Under the pieces are notes generated by a model. That model worked only from the letters and a program-made list of their open reading frames with translations. It did not search any database and was not told the origin of the DNA. A program made the position numbers and the translations under genes. Below, in pieces: positions 6,600-13,702 of a stretch of DNA of 20,262 bases. The stretch lies in contig CARQVR010000064.1 of NCBI GenBank assembly GCA_949051815.1, forward strand, positions 1 through 20,262, given 5' to 3'. The number at the start of each line of letters is the position of its first letter. Position 1 is the stretch's first letter. The DNA is from an uncultured Lachnospiraceae bacterium (GTDB taxonomy: Bacteria; Bacillota; Clostridia; Lachnospirales; Lachnospiraceae).

Positions 6600-6953
6600 T
6601 TAAGCCAATTTTGCTTTGACTTTCCGCATATCTGATTCAAGCATGCCGACTCTGAGCGCGAGCATTTCGACTTCGGAGTCAGGCTCCATTGCTTCATGGA
6701 AAATTCGGGACAGATCGAGATGCCCTTCGGCTACCCGTTGGATATTGACGCGGATTTCATTTTCCAGCATCAGTTCCGTATGGATCATCCTGTTTTCGAG
6801 GACTTCTGTTTTCTCATTTAACTTCTGCATGTTGTCTTTTAGCGTCTGGGTGTCCGTCTTTAGGTGATGGACATCCTCTTTTAAGAGACATACATCTGTT
6901 TTGACTTCTTTCACCTCAGAAAGAAGCAGATCGAGCTTTTGACTGTCTGTCAT
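6600..6953 (-). CDS. Small coiled-coil protein of unknown function
   Basis: The 117-residue protein begins MTDSQKLDLLLSEVKEV and is almost entirely helical. Residues 1 to about 65 show heptad spacing of Leu/Val/Met (EVKTDVCLLKEDVHHLKTD) with many K, E and D, predicting a coiled coil. A less repetitive segment with VAEGHLDLSRIFHEAME follows, then a final helix MLESDMRKVKAKL. It has no signal peptide or membrane segment. I placed the start at 6953 because AAGGAG lies about 7 bases upstream on the minus strand; an upstream ATG at 6989 lacks such a site. A TATAAT (minus strand, 6992-6997) could be a -10 but has no good -35. I know no function. Confidence 0.75.
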   Translation of the reverse strand: MTDSQKLDLLLSEVKEVKTDVCLLKEDVHHLKTDTQTLKDNMQKLNEKTEVLENRMIHTELMLENEIRVNIQRVAEGHLDLSRIFHEAMEPDSEVEMLALRVGMLESDMRKVKAKLA

Positions 6954-7139
6954 ATCAGATCTCCTTTCGTGCATAGGATGACAGCACAAACATTATATTG
7001 TTTTGAATGACATCAATGGTTCTCTCCGGTAGATAGAGTATAGCACAGGAGGGAAGGAAAGTCTATGTGATATACAAAGGGGGTATAGATGTAGTATATT
7101 AAAAGAAAACAGCGGTGTTCATCTGATATGGGGGTGCAT

Positions 7140-8372
7140 ATGACATTACGGGAAGACGCGGAACAGATTGTCAGGAAGTCAATACAGGCGGTGCTGCCGG
7201 ATGAGGCGGTGCGGAAGGCTTTGGCAGGAAGAAAATACGGGCGGGGAAAGCTCTATATGGTGTCAGTCGGGAAGGCGGGCTGGCAGATGGCCAAGGCTGC
7301 GGCGGATCTTCTGGGAGACAGGCTGGAGGCGGGGGTGGTTGTGACGAAGTATGACCATGTGAAAGGTGAAATTCCAAGGACAAGGTGCTTCGAGGCGGGG
7401 CATCCGGTTCCGGACGAAAACTCCTTTTTGGCGGCGCAGGCGGCGCTTGATCTGGCGGCTGAGGCCAGAGATGGGGACGAGGTGATTTTTCTTCTGTCCG
7501 GCGGCGGTTCCGCCCTCTTCGAGAAGCCGCTGGTGACAGGAGAGGAGCTTAAGGACATTACAGAACAGCTTCTGGCCTGCGGAGCGGATATTGTGGAGAT
7601 AAATACGATCCGCAAGCGGCTGTCGGCGGTGAAGGGCGGGCGGTTCGCCCTTGCCTGTGAACCGGCCCGGGTGTTCAGTATTGTGTTGAGCGATATTCTG
7701 GGCGATCCGCTGGATATGATCGCTTCCGGACCGGCGTATGCGGACGCTTCCACCTGCGCGGAGGCGGTGAGGATAGCCGGGAAATATAAACTGAAACTCA
7801 CGGATGAGGCGTGGACGCTTTTGAAAAAGGAAACGCCGAAGATGCTCTCCAATGTGGAGACACAGATTACGGGCAGTGTGTCCGGCCTGTGCCGGGCGGC
7901 TGCTCTCGCCTGCAGTGCGCTTGGGTATGAGCCGCAGATTCTGACGGACCGGCTTGCCTGTGAGGCCAGAGAGGCGGGCAGATTTCTTGGCGCGATTGCG
8001 AAGACATATCAGCATACGGAAAAGAGTCTGGCTTTTCTGGCAGGCGGCGAGACGGTGGTGCATCTGACCGGCAGGGGAAAAGGCGGCAGGAATCAGGAGA
8101 TTGCGCTGGCTGCGGCAGAGGAAATTGCAGGCCTTACAGGTACGGCGGTGTTCAGTTTCGGAAGCGACGGCACGGACGGCCCGACGGACGCGGCGGGCGG
8201 TTGCTGTGATCCCGATACGAAGGACAGGCTGGCGGCAGAGGGGGTGTCCGTCTATGAGGCGCTTCTGGACAATGACGCTTACCATGCGCTGGCAAAGGCG
8301 GACGGGCTGATTTTTACAGGAGCGACGGGCACCAATGTAAATGATGTGACGGTACTTCTGATCAGACGCTGA
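7140..8372 (+). CDS. Glycerate 2-kinase, MOFRL/DUF4147 family
   Basis: The 410-residue protein matches class II glycerate kinases, which phosphorylate D-glycerate with ATP to 2-phosphoglycerate in the cytoplasm, linking serine, glyoxylate or sugar-acid degradation to glycolysis. The N-terminal DUF4147 region has LYMVSVGKAGWQMAKAA, GHPVPDENS, LLSGGGSALFEKP (GGGS from residue 121), INTIRKRLSAVKGG and DPLDMIASGP. The C-terminal MOFRL region has GRGKGGRNQEIALAAAEE (from residue 311) and SFGSDGTDGPTDAAGG. Length is typical. I prefer ATG 7140 to ATG 7128 because GGGGG at 7130-7134 is 5 bases before it. No clear promoter was found in the preceding gap. Some members act on hydroxypyruvate-linked pathways instead. 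Confidence 0.92.
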   Translation: MTLREDAEQIVRKSIQAVLPDEAVRKALAGRKYGRGKLYMVSVGKAGWQMAKAAADLLGDRLEAGVVVTKYDHVKGEIPRTRCFEAGHPVPDENSFLAAQAALDLAAEARDGDEVIFLLSGGGSALFEKPLVTGEELKDITEQLLACGADIVEINTIRKRLSAVKGGRFALACEPARVFSIVLSDILGDPLDMIASGPAYADASTCAEAVRIAGKYKLKLTDEAWTLLKKETPKMLSNVETQITGSVSGLCRAAALACSALGYEPQILTDRLACEAREAGRFLGAIAKTYQHTEKSLAFLAGGETVVHLTGRGKGGRNQEIALAAAEEIAGLTGTAVFSFGSDGTDGPTDAAGGCCDPDTKDRLAAEGVSVYEALLDNDAYHALAKADGLIFTGATGTNVNDVTVLLIRR

Positions 8373-8432
8373 GATCCGCTGTGCGGACGGCAATGGGAGA
8401 ATGGGAACAGAGAAGGAAAGAAAAAAGGGAAA

Positions 8433-8632
8433 TAGGGAATTGCGAAACTCTTTTAAGGTTGTTGAATTTGCACAAATAGCATAATCAACGCAGACTCGCT
8501 TTCGCTCCGTTCCAAACGCAGCGGCTCTAGGCTCGAAAAAACCTCGCCAAGTGCCGGCGTTTTCCAAGGGTCTGCTTATAATTATACTATTTGCACAAAA
8601 AACTACTATTTGATGAGTTTCGCAATTACCTA
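8433..8632. mobile_element. Candidate miniature inverted-repeat element (MITE-like), TA-flanked
   Basis: The left end GGGAATTGCGAAACTC (8435-8450) and the right end (8615-8630) are inverted repeats matching at 15 of 16 positions. Each is bordered by TA (8433-8434 and 8631-8632), as expected for a TA target duplication. Inside, 8467-8495 and 8571-8600 form a second imperfect inverted repeat (TTTGCACAAATAG-type arms ending in GCAGAC/GTCTGC), and the GC-rich centre can fold further (AAACGC 8514-8519 with GCGTTT 8557-8562). There is no ORF of note. The element is about 196 bp and starts about 60 bp after the glycerate kinase stop. IS630/Tc1-type or Correia-like elements share the TA and TIR design; assignment to a family is inference. 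A structured RNA is the alternative. Confidence 0.6.
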
Positions 8633-8658
8633 AAAAAGAAAAAAAGGAAGAGGGTACG

Positions 8659-9489
8659 ATGGTTATTCTGCGCACATTATTGGAAAACAATCTTTCCAGG
8701 AACAGGTCGCTTGTGGCGGAGCACGGGCTGTCCTTTCTGGTGGAGACGGGGGATAAAAAGATTTTGTTTGACTGCAGCGGCGGGAAAGCGGCGCGAAAAA
8801 ACGCGGAGAAAATGCATGTGTCTTTAGAGGATGTGGATTATGTGATTTTAAGCCACAGCCACTACGATCACGCGGCAGGTTATCCGGATATGGTGTCCCA
8901 CGGGGTGCACGCGCCGCTTGTGACGGGTCCCCGGTTCTTTGAGGAAAAATATGCCCGCGACGGCGAAAAATACACCTATCTGGGATGCGGCTTCGGGTCG
9001 GAATTTCTGGAAAAGAATGAGATACGGCATCTTGTCTGCGAGGGGACGCTTACGCTCTTTACCGGCTGTCATGTGGTGGGCGGTTTCGGGAGAAAATATG
9101 CGTTTGAGAAACCGCCTGTCCGTTTTGTGCGGCAGACGGCGGCTGGCATGGCGCAGGACGAGTTTCCGGACGAGGTCTGTCTGGTGATCGAAGACCAAAA
9201 AGGGCTGATCGTTATAGCGGGATGCAGTCACCCGGGCATCTTAAATATGATTGAGAGTGTGAGAGAACGTTTCGGACGGCCGGTGTATGCGGTCTTTGGC
9301 GGTTCTCATCTGGTGGAGGCGGACGAGGCGCGGATTGCGGAAACCATGAAAATATTCAGAGAAATGGGAATTGGCATGGCGGGCTTTAACCACTGCACCG
9401 GAGACGGGGCGCAGGAGAGGATGGCCGCTGGAGCAGTCGGTACGGTTTACACGCACTTGAAGACGGGGGACTGTATGTTTCTTTCCTGA
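8659..9489 (+). CDS. Metallo-beta-lactamase-fold hydrolase, pterin-phosphate-synthase-like subgroup
   Basis: The 276-residue cytoplasmic protein has the metal-binding motif HSHYDH (residues 66-71), followed by further ligand-like motifs GCHVV, CSHPGILNM, GGSHL and NHCTG. This pattern fits the MBL subgroup annotated as 7,8-dihydropterin-6-yl-methyl-4-(ribofuranosyl)aminobenzene 5'-phosphate synthase-like, studied in methanogens. Its true substrate in Firmicutes is unproven, so I give only the fold. Start ATG 8659 follows GGAAGAGGG closely. The start is only 26 bp beyond the miniature element, so its upstream signals may have been supplied or disrupted by that insertion. Confidence 0.88.
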   Translation: MVILRTLLENNLSRNRSLVAEHGLSFLVETGDKKILFDCSGGKAARKNAEKMHVSLEDVDYVILSHSHYDHAAGYPDMVSHGVHAPLVTGPRFFEEKYARDGEKYTYLGCGFGSEFLEKNEIRHLVCEGTLTLFTGCHVVGGFGRKYAFEKPPVRFVRQTAAGMAQDEFPDEVCLVIEDQKGLIVIAGCSHPGILNMIESVRERFGRPVYAVFGGSHLVEADEARIAETMKIFREMGIGMAGFNHCTGDGAQERMAAGAVGTVYTHLKTGDCMFLS

Positions 9490-9491
9490 TG

Positions 9492-9531
9492 CCGTCCGGG
9501 CCGTCCGGCAGCCGCCCTCCAGACCGTCCGG
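9492..9531. repeat. Three copies of CCGTCCGG in a convergent intergenic gap
   Basis: CCGTCCGG occurs at 9492-9499, 9501-9508 and 9524-9531, filling much of the 43-bp gap between the MBL stop and the membrane protein stop. No clean hairpin with a T-run is present. Confidence 0.5.
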
Positions 9532-9532
9532 C

Positions 9533-11359
9533 TCAGCGCGGTGCGTCCGCCTCCTCCGGCAGAATCGCCGTGATCAGATAAAAGGGCAGACAGAGCACCA
9601 GGAAATAGACATAGCGAAACTCTGTGGCCACCGGCGTGGCGACGAGTACGGACAGAAGCAGGGACAGTCCGGGCAGATAGCAGATCAGTCTGTGGAAGTC
9701 CCGGCGGATGAGAGTAACGCTGATGCTGAAAAGCAGAACCCAGCAGGCCACGCCCATACTCCAGAGTGTGCCGTAGATGGGAACCATGCTGCCCAGCTTG
9801 ACGGCGATTTCTTTGGCCTTGATGACTAACGGGCCGCCGATCAGCGGGGTGTGCGATACGCCCAGATCCGTGGCGCTGACGCCCTCTGCCTCCGCCACCA
9901 GATAGAAAGAGTCCGGATACCAGTAACCGTAGGTCTGGTGTACATAGGCGGTCAGGTAGTCGCCCGGGTAGCGCAGACCTAAGTCGATCCAGAGTTTCAG
10001 GAACTCTTTTTTGTGCGCCACCAGATAGTCCTGATTGCCCGCCCGGACGAGTTCTTTGATGTTGTCCGCAAAGGTGGGATTGTAGAGGTCATGAATATAG
10101 GTCAGGTCCACCACCTCCTCTATCAGGGCGAGTTCTTCCCCGGAGAGATATCTGTCATTGCAAATAACAGCCGTAATTTGCTGCATGGGAATGCTGACGG
10201 ATTCGATAAAATCGGGCTGCCGCACATGAAAGGCGTTCATAACCGGATATTTGACGATTACGGCCAGAAGGAGCGCGGCGAAAAGCGGCGGGTATACGGC
10301 TTTTGCCTTCTTGCGGAAGCCGAACAGCAAAAAGGGCAGGGCCAGAAGAAAGGCGTACCAGCCGTTAGAGCGGAAGAGACATATCATAACACCTGATATC
10401 ATAAACACGAGGAGATTTCCGGCACAGACGCTGTTCCGGATGGACAGGCGGAAAATGGCGCAGCTGAAAAGCAGCACGGCCGCCGCGAAGGGAATATCTT
10501 TCCAGACCGTGACGGAAAAGACTGCGTGATAGGGGATCAGTGCATAGAACGCCATAATTATTAACAGCACGAAAGGCCGGATTTTATGAGAGCGCAGCGT
10601 GGAAATAAAATAGGCGACGCTGCCCGCAAGCAGACACATCTGAAAAAAGGTGTAGACGGACACAGCGATCACCATATTTTTTGTCAGCGCGTAGCCGATG
10701 CGGTAGAATAAGCCGAAAACCAGCGTGTGAACCCAGGGATGGTGGTTGGAGAAAGGGACTACGCCCAGAATCTGTTCCAACTGGTTGATGCTGTCGGGGG
10801 TCATAATGCCCGGATACTGGTAGAGATAGTAGGGGAGCCAGCAGAGCAGACAGCACAGAAAGGCGCACAGAGCCGTATGGCTGCGGACCAGATTCGCCAA
10901 TGCCGAAAACCATGCGGAAGCCAGAGGACGGCCGCCTTCATAAGTGTAGGGCATATCCTGATATCGGGTGAGCAGAACGCGGTACAGCCGTTTTCTGTCA
11001 CAGGCATAGGAATATAAAAAGTGCAGCAGATAGTAAAACAGGCATACGAAGCCCATAAAGATAACGGTCAGAATGACGAAACGGTAGAGCCGGCTTGTGA
11101 GCAGCTCCACATAATGAGGATAATCCACCAGCATATATAAAGAAGTAAAGACAACCGCGGTGAGCAGGGCTATGCGGTTGGAGACCTGTAAAAGATCCAT
11201 CCTGCGGTTCACATGCCGGTAGAAGAAAAATACCAGAAGATAGAAGACGAAGGTAAGAATATTGCCAGGCTCCATGCGGGACGCTTTCATCAGCGCCCAT
11301 GTGGTGACAAAGCTCTGGAACAGGTGCAGCAGTAAGAGTCGGTTCGGTTTGTTGGTCAT
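9533..11359 (-). CDS. Large polytopic membrane protein, DUF6020/GT-C-like
   Basis: The 608-residue protein has about a dozen hydrophobic segments, e.g. NILTFVFYLLVFFFYRHV near the N-terminus and VYFLVLCLPFYLITAIL near the end, separated by short loops. After the first five or so segments comes a loop with YPGIMTPDSINQLEQ and NHHPWVHTLVFG, then SVTVWKDIPFAAAVLLF, a pattern I associate with DUF6020 proteins and, more loosely, with GT-C membrane glycosyltransferases that use lipid-linked sugars. A long extracytoplasmic region (about residues 390-500) precedes the last segments. Activity is therefore a guess. Start ATG (minus, 11359) follows GGGGGAGAAATACC. It converges on the MBL gene and diverges from the rimP operon. 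Confidence 0.75.
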   Translation of the reverse strand: MTNKPNRLLLLHLFQSFVTTWALMKASRMEPGNILTFVFYLLVFFFYRHVNRRMDLLQVSNRIALLTAVVFTSLYMLVDYPHYVELLTSRLYRFVILTVIFMGFVCLFYYLLHFLYSYACDRKRLYRVLLTRYQDMPYTYEGGRPLASAWFSALANLVRSHTALCAFLCCLLCWLPYYLYQYPGIMTPDSINQLEQILGVVPFSNHHPWVHTLVFGLFYRIGYALTKNMVIAVSVYTFFQMCLLAGSVAYFISTLRSHKIRPFVLLIIMAFYALIPYHAVFSVTVWKDIPFAAAVLLFSCAIFRLSIRNSVCAGNLLVFMISGVMICLFRSNGWYAFLLALPFLLFGFRKKAKAVYPPLFAALLLAVIVKYPVMNAFHVRQPDFIESVSIPMQQITAVICNDRYLSGEELALIEEVVDLTYIHDLYNPTFADNIKELVRAGNQDYLVAHKKEFLKLWIDLGLRYPGDYLTAYVHQTYGYWYPDSFYLVAEAEGVSATDLGVSHTPLIGGPLVIKAKEIAVKLGSMVPIYGTLWSMGVACWVLLFSISVTLIRRDFHRLICYLPGLSLLLSVLVATPVATEFRYVYFLVLCLPFYLITAILPEEADAPR

Positions 11360-11394
11360 GGTATTTCTCCCCCATCGTATTGAAAACTATTTAT

Positions 11395-11423
11395 AGAGTA
11401 AAGGATATCCGGCGCTCTGTCAA
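11395..11423 (-). promoter_or_regulatory. Candidate promoter of the membrane protein gene
   Basis: On the minus strand TTGACA (11418-11423) and TACTCT (11395-11400) are 17 bp apart, giving a start near 11388 and a leader of about 30 nt. The -35 is consensus; the -10 is weak. Confidence 0.5.
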
Positions 11424-11465
11424 ATAGGTAACCGGACAGGCAAACAGGCAGCCGTCCGAAAACAC

Positions 11466-11494
11466 TTGCAATGGAAGAAAAAGGGTGTTATAAT
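11466..11494 (+). promoter_or_regulatory. Promoter of the rimP-nusA-infB operon
   Basis: TTGCAA (11466-11471) and TATAAT (11489-11494) are separated by 17 bp. Transcription should start near 11501, about 100 nt before rimP. It diverges from the membrane protein promoter. Confidence 0.8.
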
Positions 11495-11523
11495 ACAGTA
11501 GAATTAAGAATAGTTACTGAGAT

Positions 11524-11553
11524 AAAGAGTGGACTTGCGAGTCCGCTCTTTTC
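11524..11553 (+). terminator. Leader hairpin with T-tail (candidate attenuator) before rimP
   Basis: AAAGAGTGGACT (11524-11535) pairs with AGTCCGCTCTTT (11540-11551), 12 bp with one G-T pair, around a TGCG loop and followed by TTCC; the T-run spans 11549-11552. It lies 23 nt after the predicted transcription start. In this position it could be an attenuator of the operon encoding NusA, which itself stimulates hairpin-dependent pausing and termination; autoregulation is an inference. Confidence 0.6.
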
Positions 11554-11559
11554 CGTGCA

Positions 11560-11595
11560 GGAGTGTAGTATAAAAAATCACACTCCGGAATGGAG
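11560..11595 (+). promoter_or_regulatory. Possible alternative RNA pairing at the rimP ribosome binding site
   Basis: GGAGTGT (11560-11566) can pair with ACACTCC (11580-11586). The CTCC within the latter (11583-11586) can instead pair with GGAG (11592-11595), which is part of the rimP Shine-Dalgarno. The two pairings exclude each other. Short stems, so this is tentative. Confidence 0.3.
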
Positions 11596-11601
11596 AGGGT
11601 C

Positions 11602-12066
11602 ATGTCAAAACGAGAGACATACGAAGAGAAGACGGAGAGCCTTCTGGCCCCCATTGTGGAGCAGTATGGCGTGGAAATTTATGATGTGGAGTATGTGAAG
11701 GAGGGAAAGGACTACTATCTGCGGGCTTATATCGACAAGACAGAGGGCGTAAACATTCAGGATTGTGAGAATGTGAGCCGCGCCCTGTCCGATGCGCTCG
11801 ACGCGGAGGATTTTATACCGGATGCTTATATTCTGGAAGTCAGCAGCCCGGGACTTGGCAGGGTCTTAAAGAAAGACCGGCACATGGAGCGGAGTCTTGG
11901 AGAGACGGTGGAATTGAAAGCCTATAAGCCCATAGACGGGCAGAAAGAGTTTTCCGGGATTTTGCAGGCGTTTGACGACCGGACGGTTACCATTTTGACA
12001 GACGGTGCAGCGCGTACATTTGAAAGATCTGATATCGCAACGGTCAGACTGGCATTGGACATTTAA
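11602..12066 (+). CDS. rimP: Ribosome maturation factor RimP
   Basis: The 154-residue protein assists assembly of the 30S subunit. The N-terminal RimP domain includes LLAPIVEQYGVEIYDVEYVK and VSRALSDALDAEDFIPDAYILEVSSPGL; the C-terminal SH3-like part contains LKRDRHME-type contacts (here LKKDRHMERSLGETVEL) and FSGILQAFDDRTVTI. Length is normal for the family. I start at ATG 11602, because GGAGAGGG (11592-11599) is the ribosome binding site and overlaps the alternative ATG at 11590. It is the first gene of the operon; nusA follows after 98 bp. Confidence 0.95.
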   Translation: MSKRETYEEKTESLLAPIVEQYGVEIYDVEYVKEGKDYYLRAYIDKTEGVNIQDCENVSRALSDALDAEDFIPDAYILEVSSPGLGRVLKKDRHMERSLGETVELKAYKPIDGQKEFSGILQAFDDRTVTILTDGAARTFERSDIATVRLALDI

Positions 12067-12164
12067 ATTATTATGCGCAGGCCCATGCAGAGGAAGTATG
12101 CCGCTCAGGCGGCGCATGTGCCGCGCTCTCGCTGATTACAGGAAACATAGGAGGACAATGGAAA

Positions 12165-13376
12165 ATGAATAAGGAATTAATGGAGGCGCTGGAGATTCTG
12201 GAGAGGGAAAAGGAGATCAGCAAGGAAACCCTCTTTGAGGCGATAGAAAATTCGCTGATTACCGCGTACAAGAATCATTTCGGCAAGGCGGACAACGTGA
12301 AAGTGGAAATCGACAGAGAGACATGCGATTACTACTGTTATGCGGAGAAGGAGGTCGCGGAGGAAGTGGAGGATCCGGTGATGCAGATATCTCCTGAGGA
12401 AGCGAAGGAGATTGATCCGGCCGCGAAGGAAGGCGATATCGTCCGCGTGGAGATCCGCTCCAAGGAGTTTGGACGCATTGCCACCCAGAATGCCAAGAGC
12501 GTGATCCTGCAAAAAATCCGCGAGGAGGAGAGAAGCGTTATCTACAACCAGTATTTCGAGAAGGAGAAGGATGTGGTGACGGGCATCGTCCAGCGTTACA
12601 TGGGCAAGAACATTTCCATTAATCTGGGCAAGGCGGATGCGATCCTGAATGAGAACGAGCAGGTGCGCACCGAGCATTTCCGCCCGACGGAGAGAATTAA
12701 GGTCTACATTCTGGAGGTGAGAAACACACCCAAAGGGCCGCGGATTCTGGTGAGCCGCACCCATCCGGAGCTGGTGAAACGTCTTTTTGAGTCCGAGGTG
12801 ACGGAGATCAAGGACGGAACGGTGGAGATCATGAGCATTGCCAGAGAGGCGGGAAGCCGCACGAAGATTGCGGTGCGCTCCAACAATCCAAACGTGGACG
12901 CGGTGGGCGCCTGTGTGGGCATCAACGGCGCGAGGGTAAATTCCATTGTGGATGAGCTTTGCGGGGAGAAGATTGATATCGTAAACTGGGATGAGAACCC
13001 GGGCAATCTGATCCAGAACGCGCTGTCTCCGGCCAAGATCGTGGCGGTATTCGCCGATCCCGACGAGAAGACGGCCAAGGTGGTGGTGCCGGATTACCAG
13101 CTTTCCCTTGCCATCGGTAAGGAGGGACAAAACGCGAGGCTGGCGGCCAGACTGACAGGGTATAAGATCGACATTAAGAGTGAGACACAGGCCAAGGACG
13201 CACCCGGTTTCCGCTACGAGGATTATGTCTACGACGATGAGGAGTATGACGAAGAAGAGTACAGCGAAGAAGAGTACAGCGAAGAAGAGTACAATGAAGA
13301 AGGATACTCTGAGGAGAGCTGCGACGAGGCTTATGAGGAAGAGGCATACGACGGAGAGAGCAGCCTGGAGGAATAG
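12165..13376 (+). CDS. nusA: Transcription termination/antitermination factor NusA
   Basis: The 403-residue protein binds RNA polymerase and nascent RNA and modulates pausing and termination. It shows the N-terminal polymerase-binding domain (MEALEILEREKEISKETLFEA), an S1 domain from about residue 136 (DVVTGIVQRYMGKNISINLG), KH1 with GING near 252 and KH2 with GKEG at 318-321. After about residue 348 comes an acidic tail rich in E, D and Y, built on tandem 15-bp repeats (13251-13295). B. subtilis NusA is about 370 residues without such a tail, so the extension is unusual in kind. AGGAGGA (12149-12155) precedes ATG 12165. Confidence 0.97.
   Translation: MNKELMEALEILEREKEISKETLFEAIENSLITAYKNHFGKADNVKVEIDRETCDYYCYAEKEVAEEVEDPVMQISPEEAKEIDPAAKEGDIVRVEIRSKEFGRIATQNAKSVILQKIREEERSVIYNQYFEKEKDVVTGIVQRYMGKNISINLGKADAILNENEQVRTEHFRPTERIKVYILEVRNTPKGPRILVSRTHPELVKRLFESEVTEIKDGTVEIMSIAREAGSRTKIAVRSNNPNVDAVGACVGINGARVNSIVDELCGEKIDIVNWDENPGNLIQNALSPAKIVAVFADPDEKTAKVVVPDYQLSLAIGKEGQNARLAARLTGYKIDIKSETQAKDAPGFRYEDYVYDDEEYDEEEYSEEEYSEEEYNEEGYSEESCDEAYEEEAYDGESSLEE
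13251..13295 (+). repeat. 15-bp tandem repeat in the nusA 3' end
   Basis: GAAGAAGAGTACAGC occurs at 13251-13265 and 13266-13280, and with two changes at 13281-13295; a more degraded copy follows. Each unit encodes EEEYS or EEEYN. The array adds five residues per unit to the NusA acidic tail and is a candidate for copy-number variation. Confidence 0.9.
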
Positions 13377-13411
13377 GGCTGGATCCGGGCAAGTGATAAG
13401 TGAGGGGCAGT

Positions 13412-13702
13412 ATGGCAAAAAAAGTATCCCTGCGCCAGTGTGTGGGCTGCGGTGAGATGAAGGATAAGAAAGAGATGATGCGCGTGCTTAAGAGTGCGGA
13501 GGGGATTGTCTCTCTGGATATGACCGGGAGAAAGAATGGCCGGGGCGCTTACCTTTGTAAAAACGGTGCGTGCCTGTCGAAGGCCATGAAGAATAAGGGT
13601 CTGGAACGGTCCTTTAAGATGCGCATACCGGATGAAATATACGAAAATCTGGAGAAGGAGTTTGAGGAGGGCAGGCATGAAGCAGATACCGGGCAAGGAT
13701 AA
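13412..13702 (+). CDS. rnpM: RNase P modulator RnpM (YlxR family)
   Basis: The 96-residue basic protein has the YlxR pattern: LRQCVGCGEMKDKKEMMRV at the N-terminus, TGRKNGRGAYLCKN in the middle and CLSKAMKNKGLERSF after it. YlxR binds RNA, and in B. subtilis it was reported to modulate RNase P, hence the name. The start is ATG 13412, just after GAGGGG (13402-13407); the earlier ATG-like start in the same frame at 13400 has no ribosome binding site. It lies 35 bp after nusA and overlaps ylxQ by 26 bp. Confidence 0.93.
   Translation: MAKKVSLRQCVGCGEMKDKKEMMRVLKSAEGIVSLDMTGRKNGRGAYLCKNGACLSKAMKNKGLERSFKMRIPDEIYENLEKEFEEGRHEADTGQG

Noticed and set aside
8375..8387. TCCGC/GCGGA hairpin as terminator of the glycerate kinase gene
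   Set aside because: Only 5 bp of stem with a 3-nt loop and no T-run.
7263..8690. 475-codon open frame on the minus strand opposite the glycerate kinase
   Set aside because: It is antisense to a clearly conserved gene, runs through the miniature element, and its predicted product has no recognisable domain; GC-rich codon bias explains the absence of stops.
12177..13418. 413-codon open frame on the minus strand opposite nusA
   Set aside because: It mirrors nusA exactly, with a hydrophobic low-complexity start that is only the complement of the acidic repeat; no ribosome binding site or family match.
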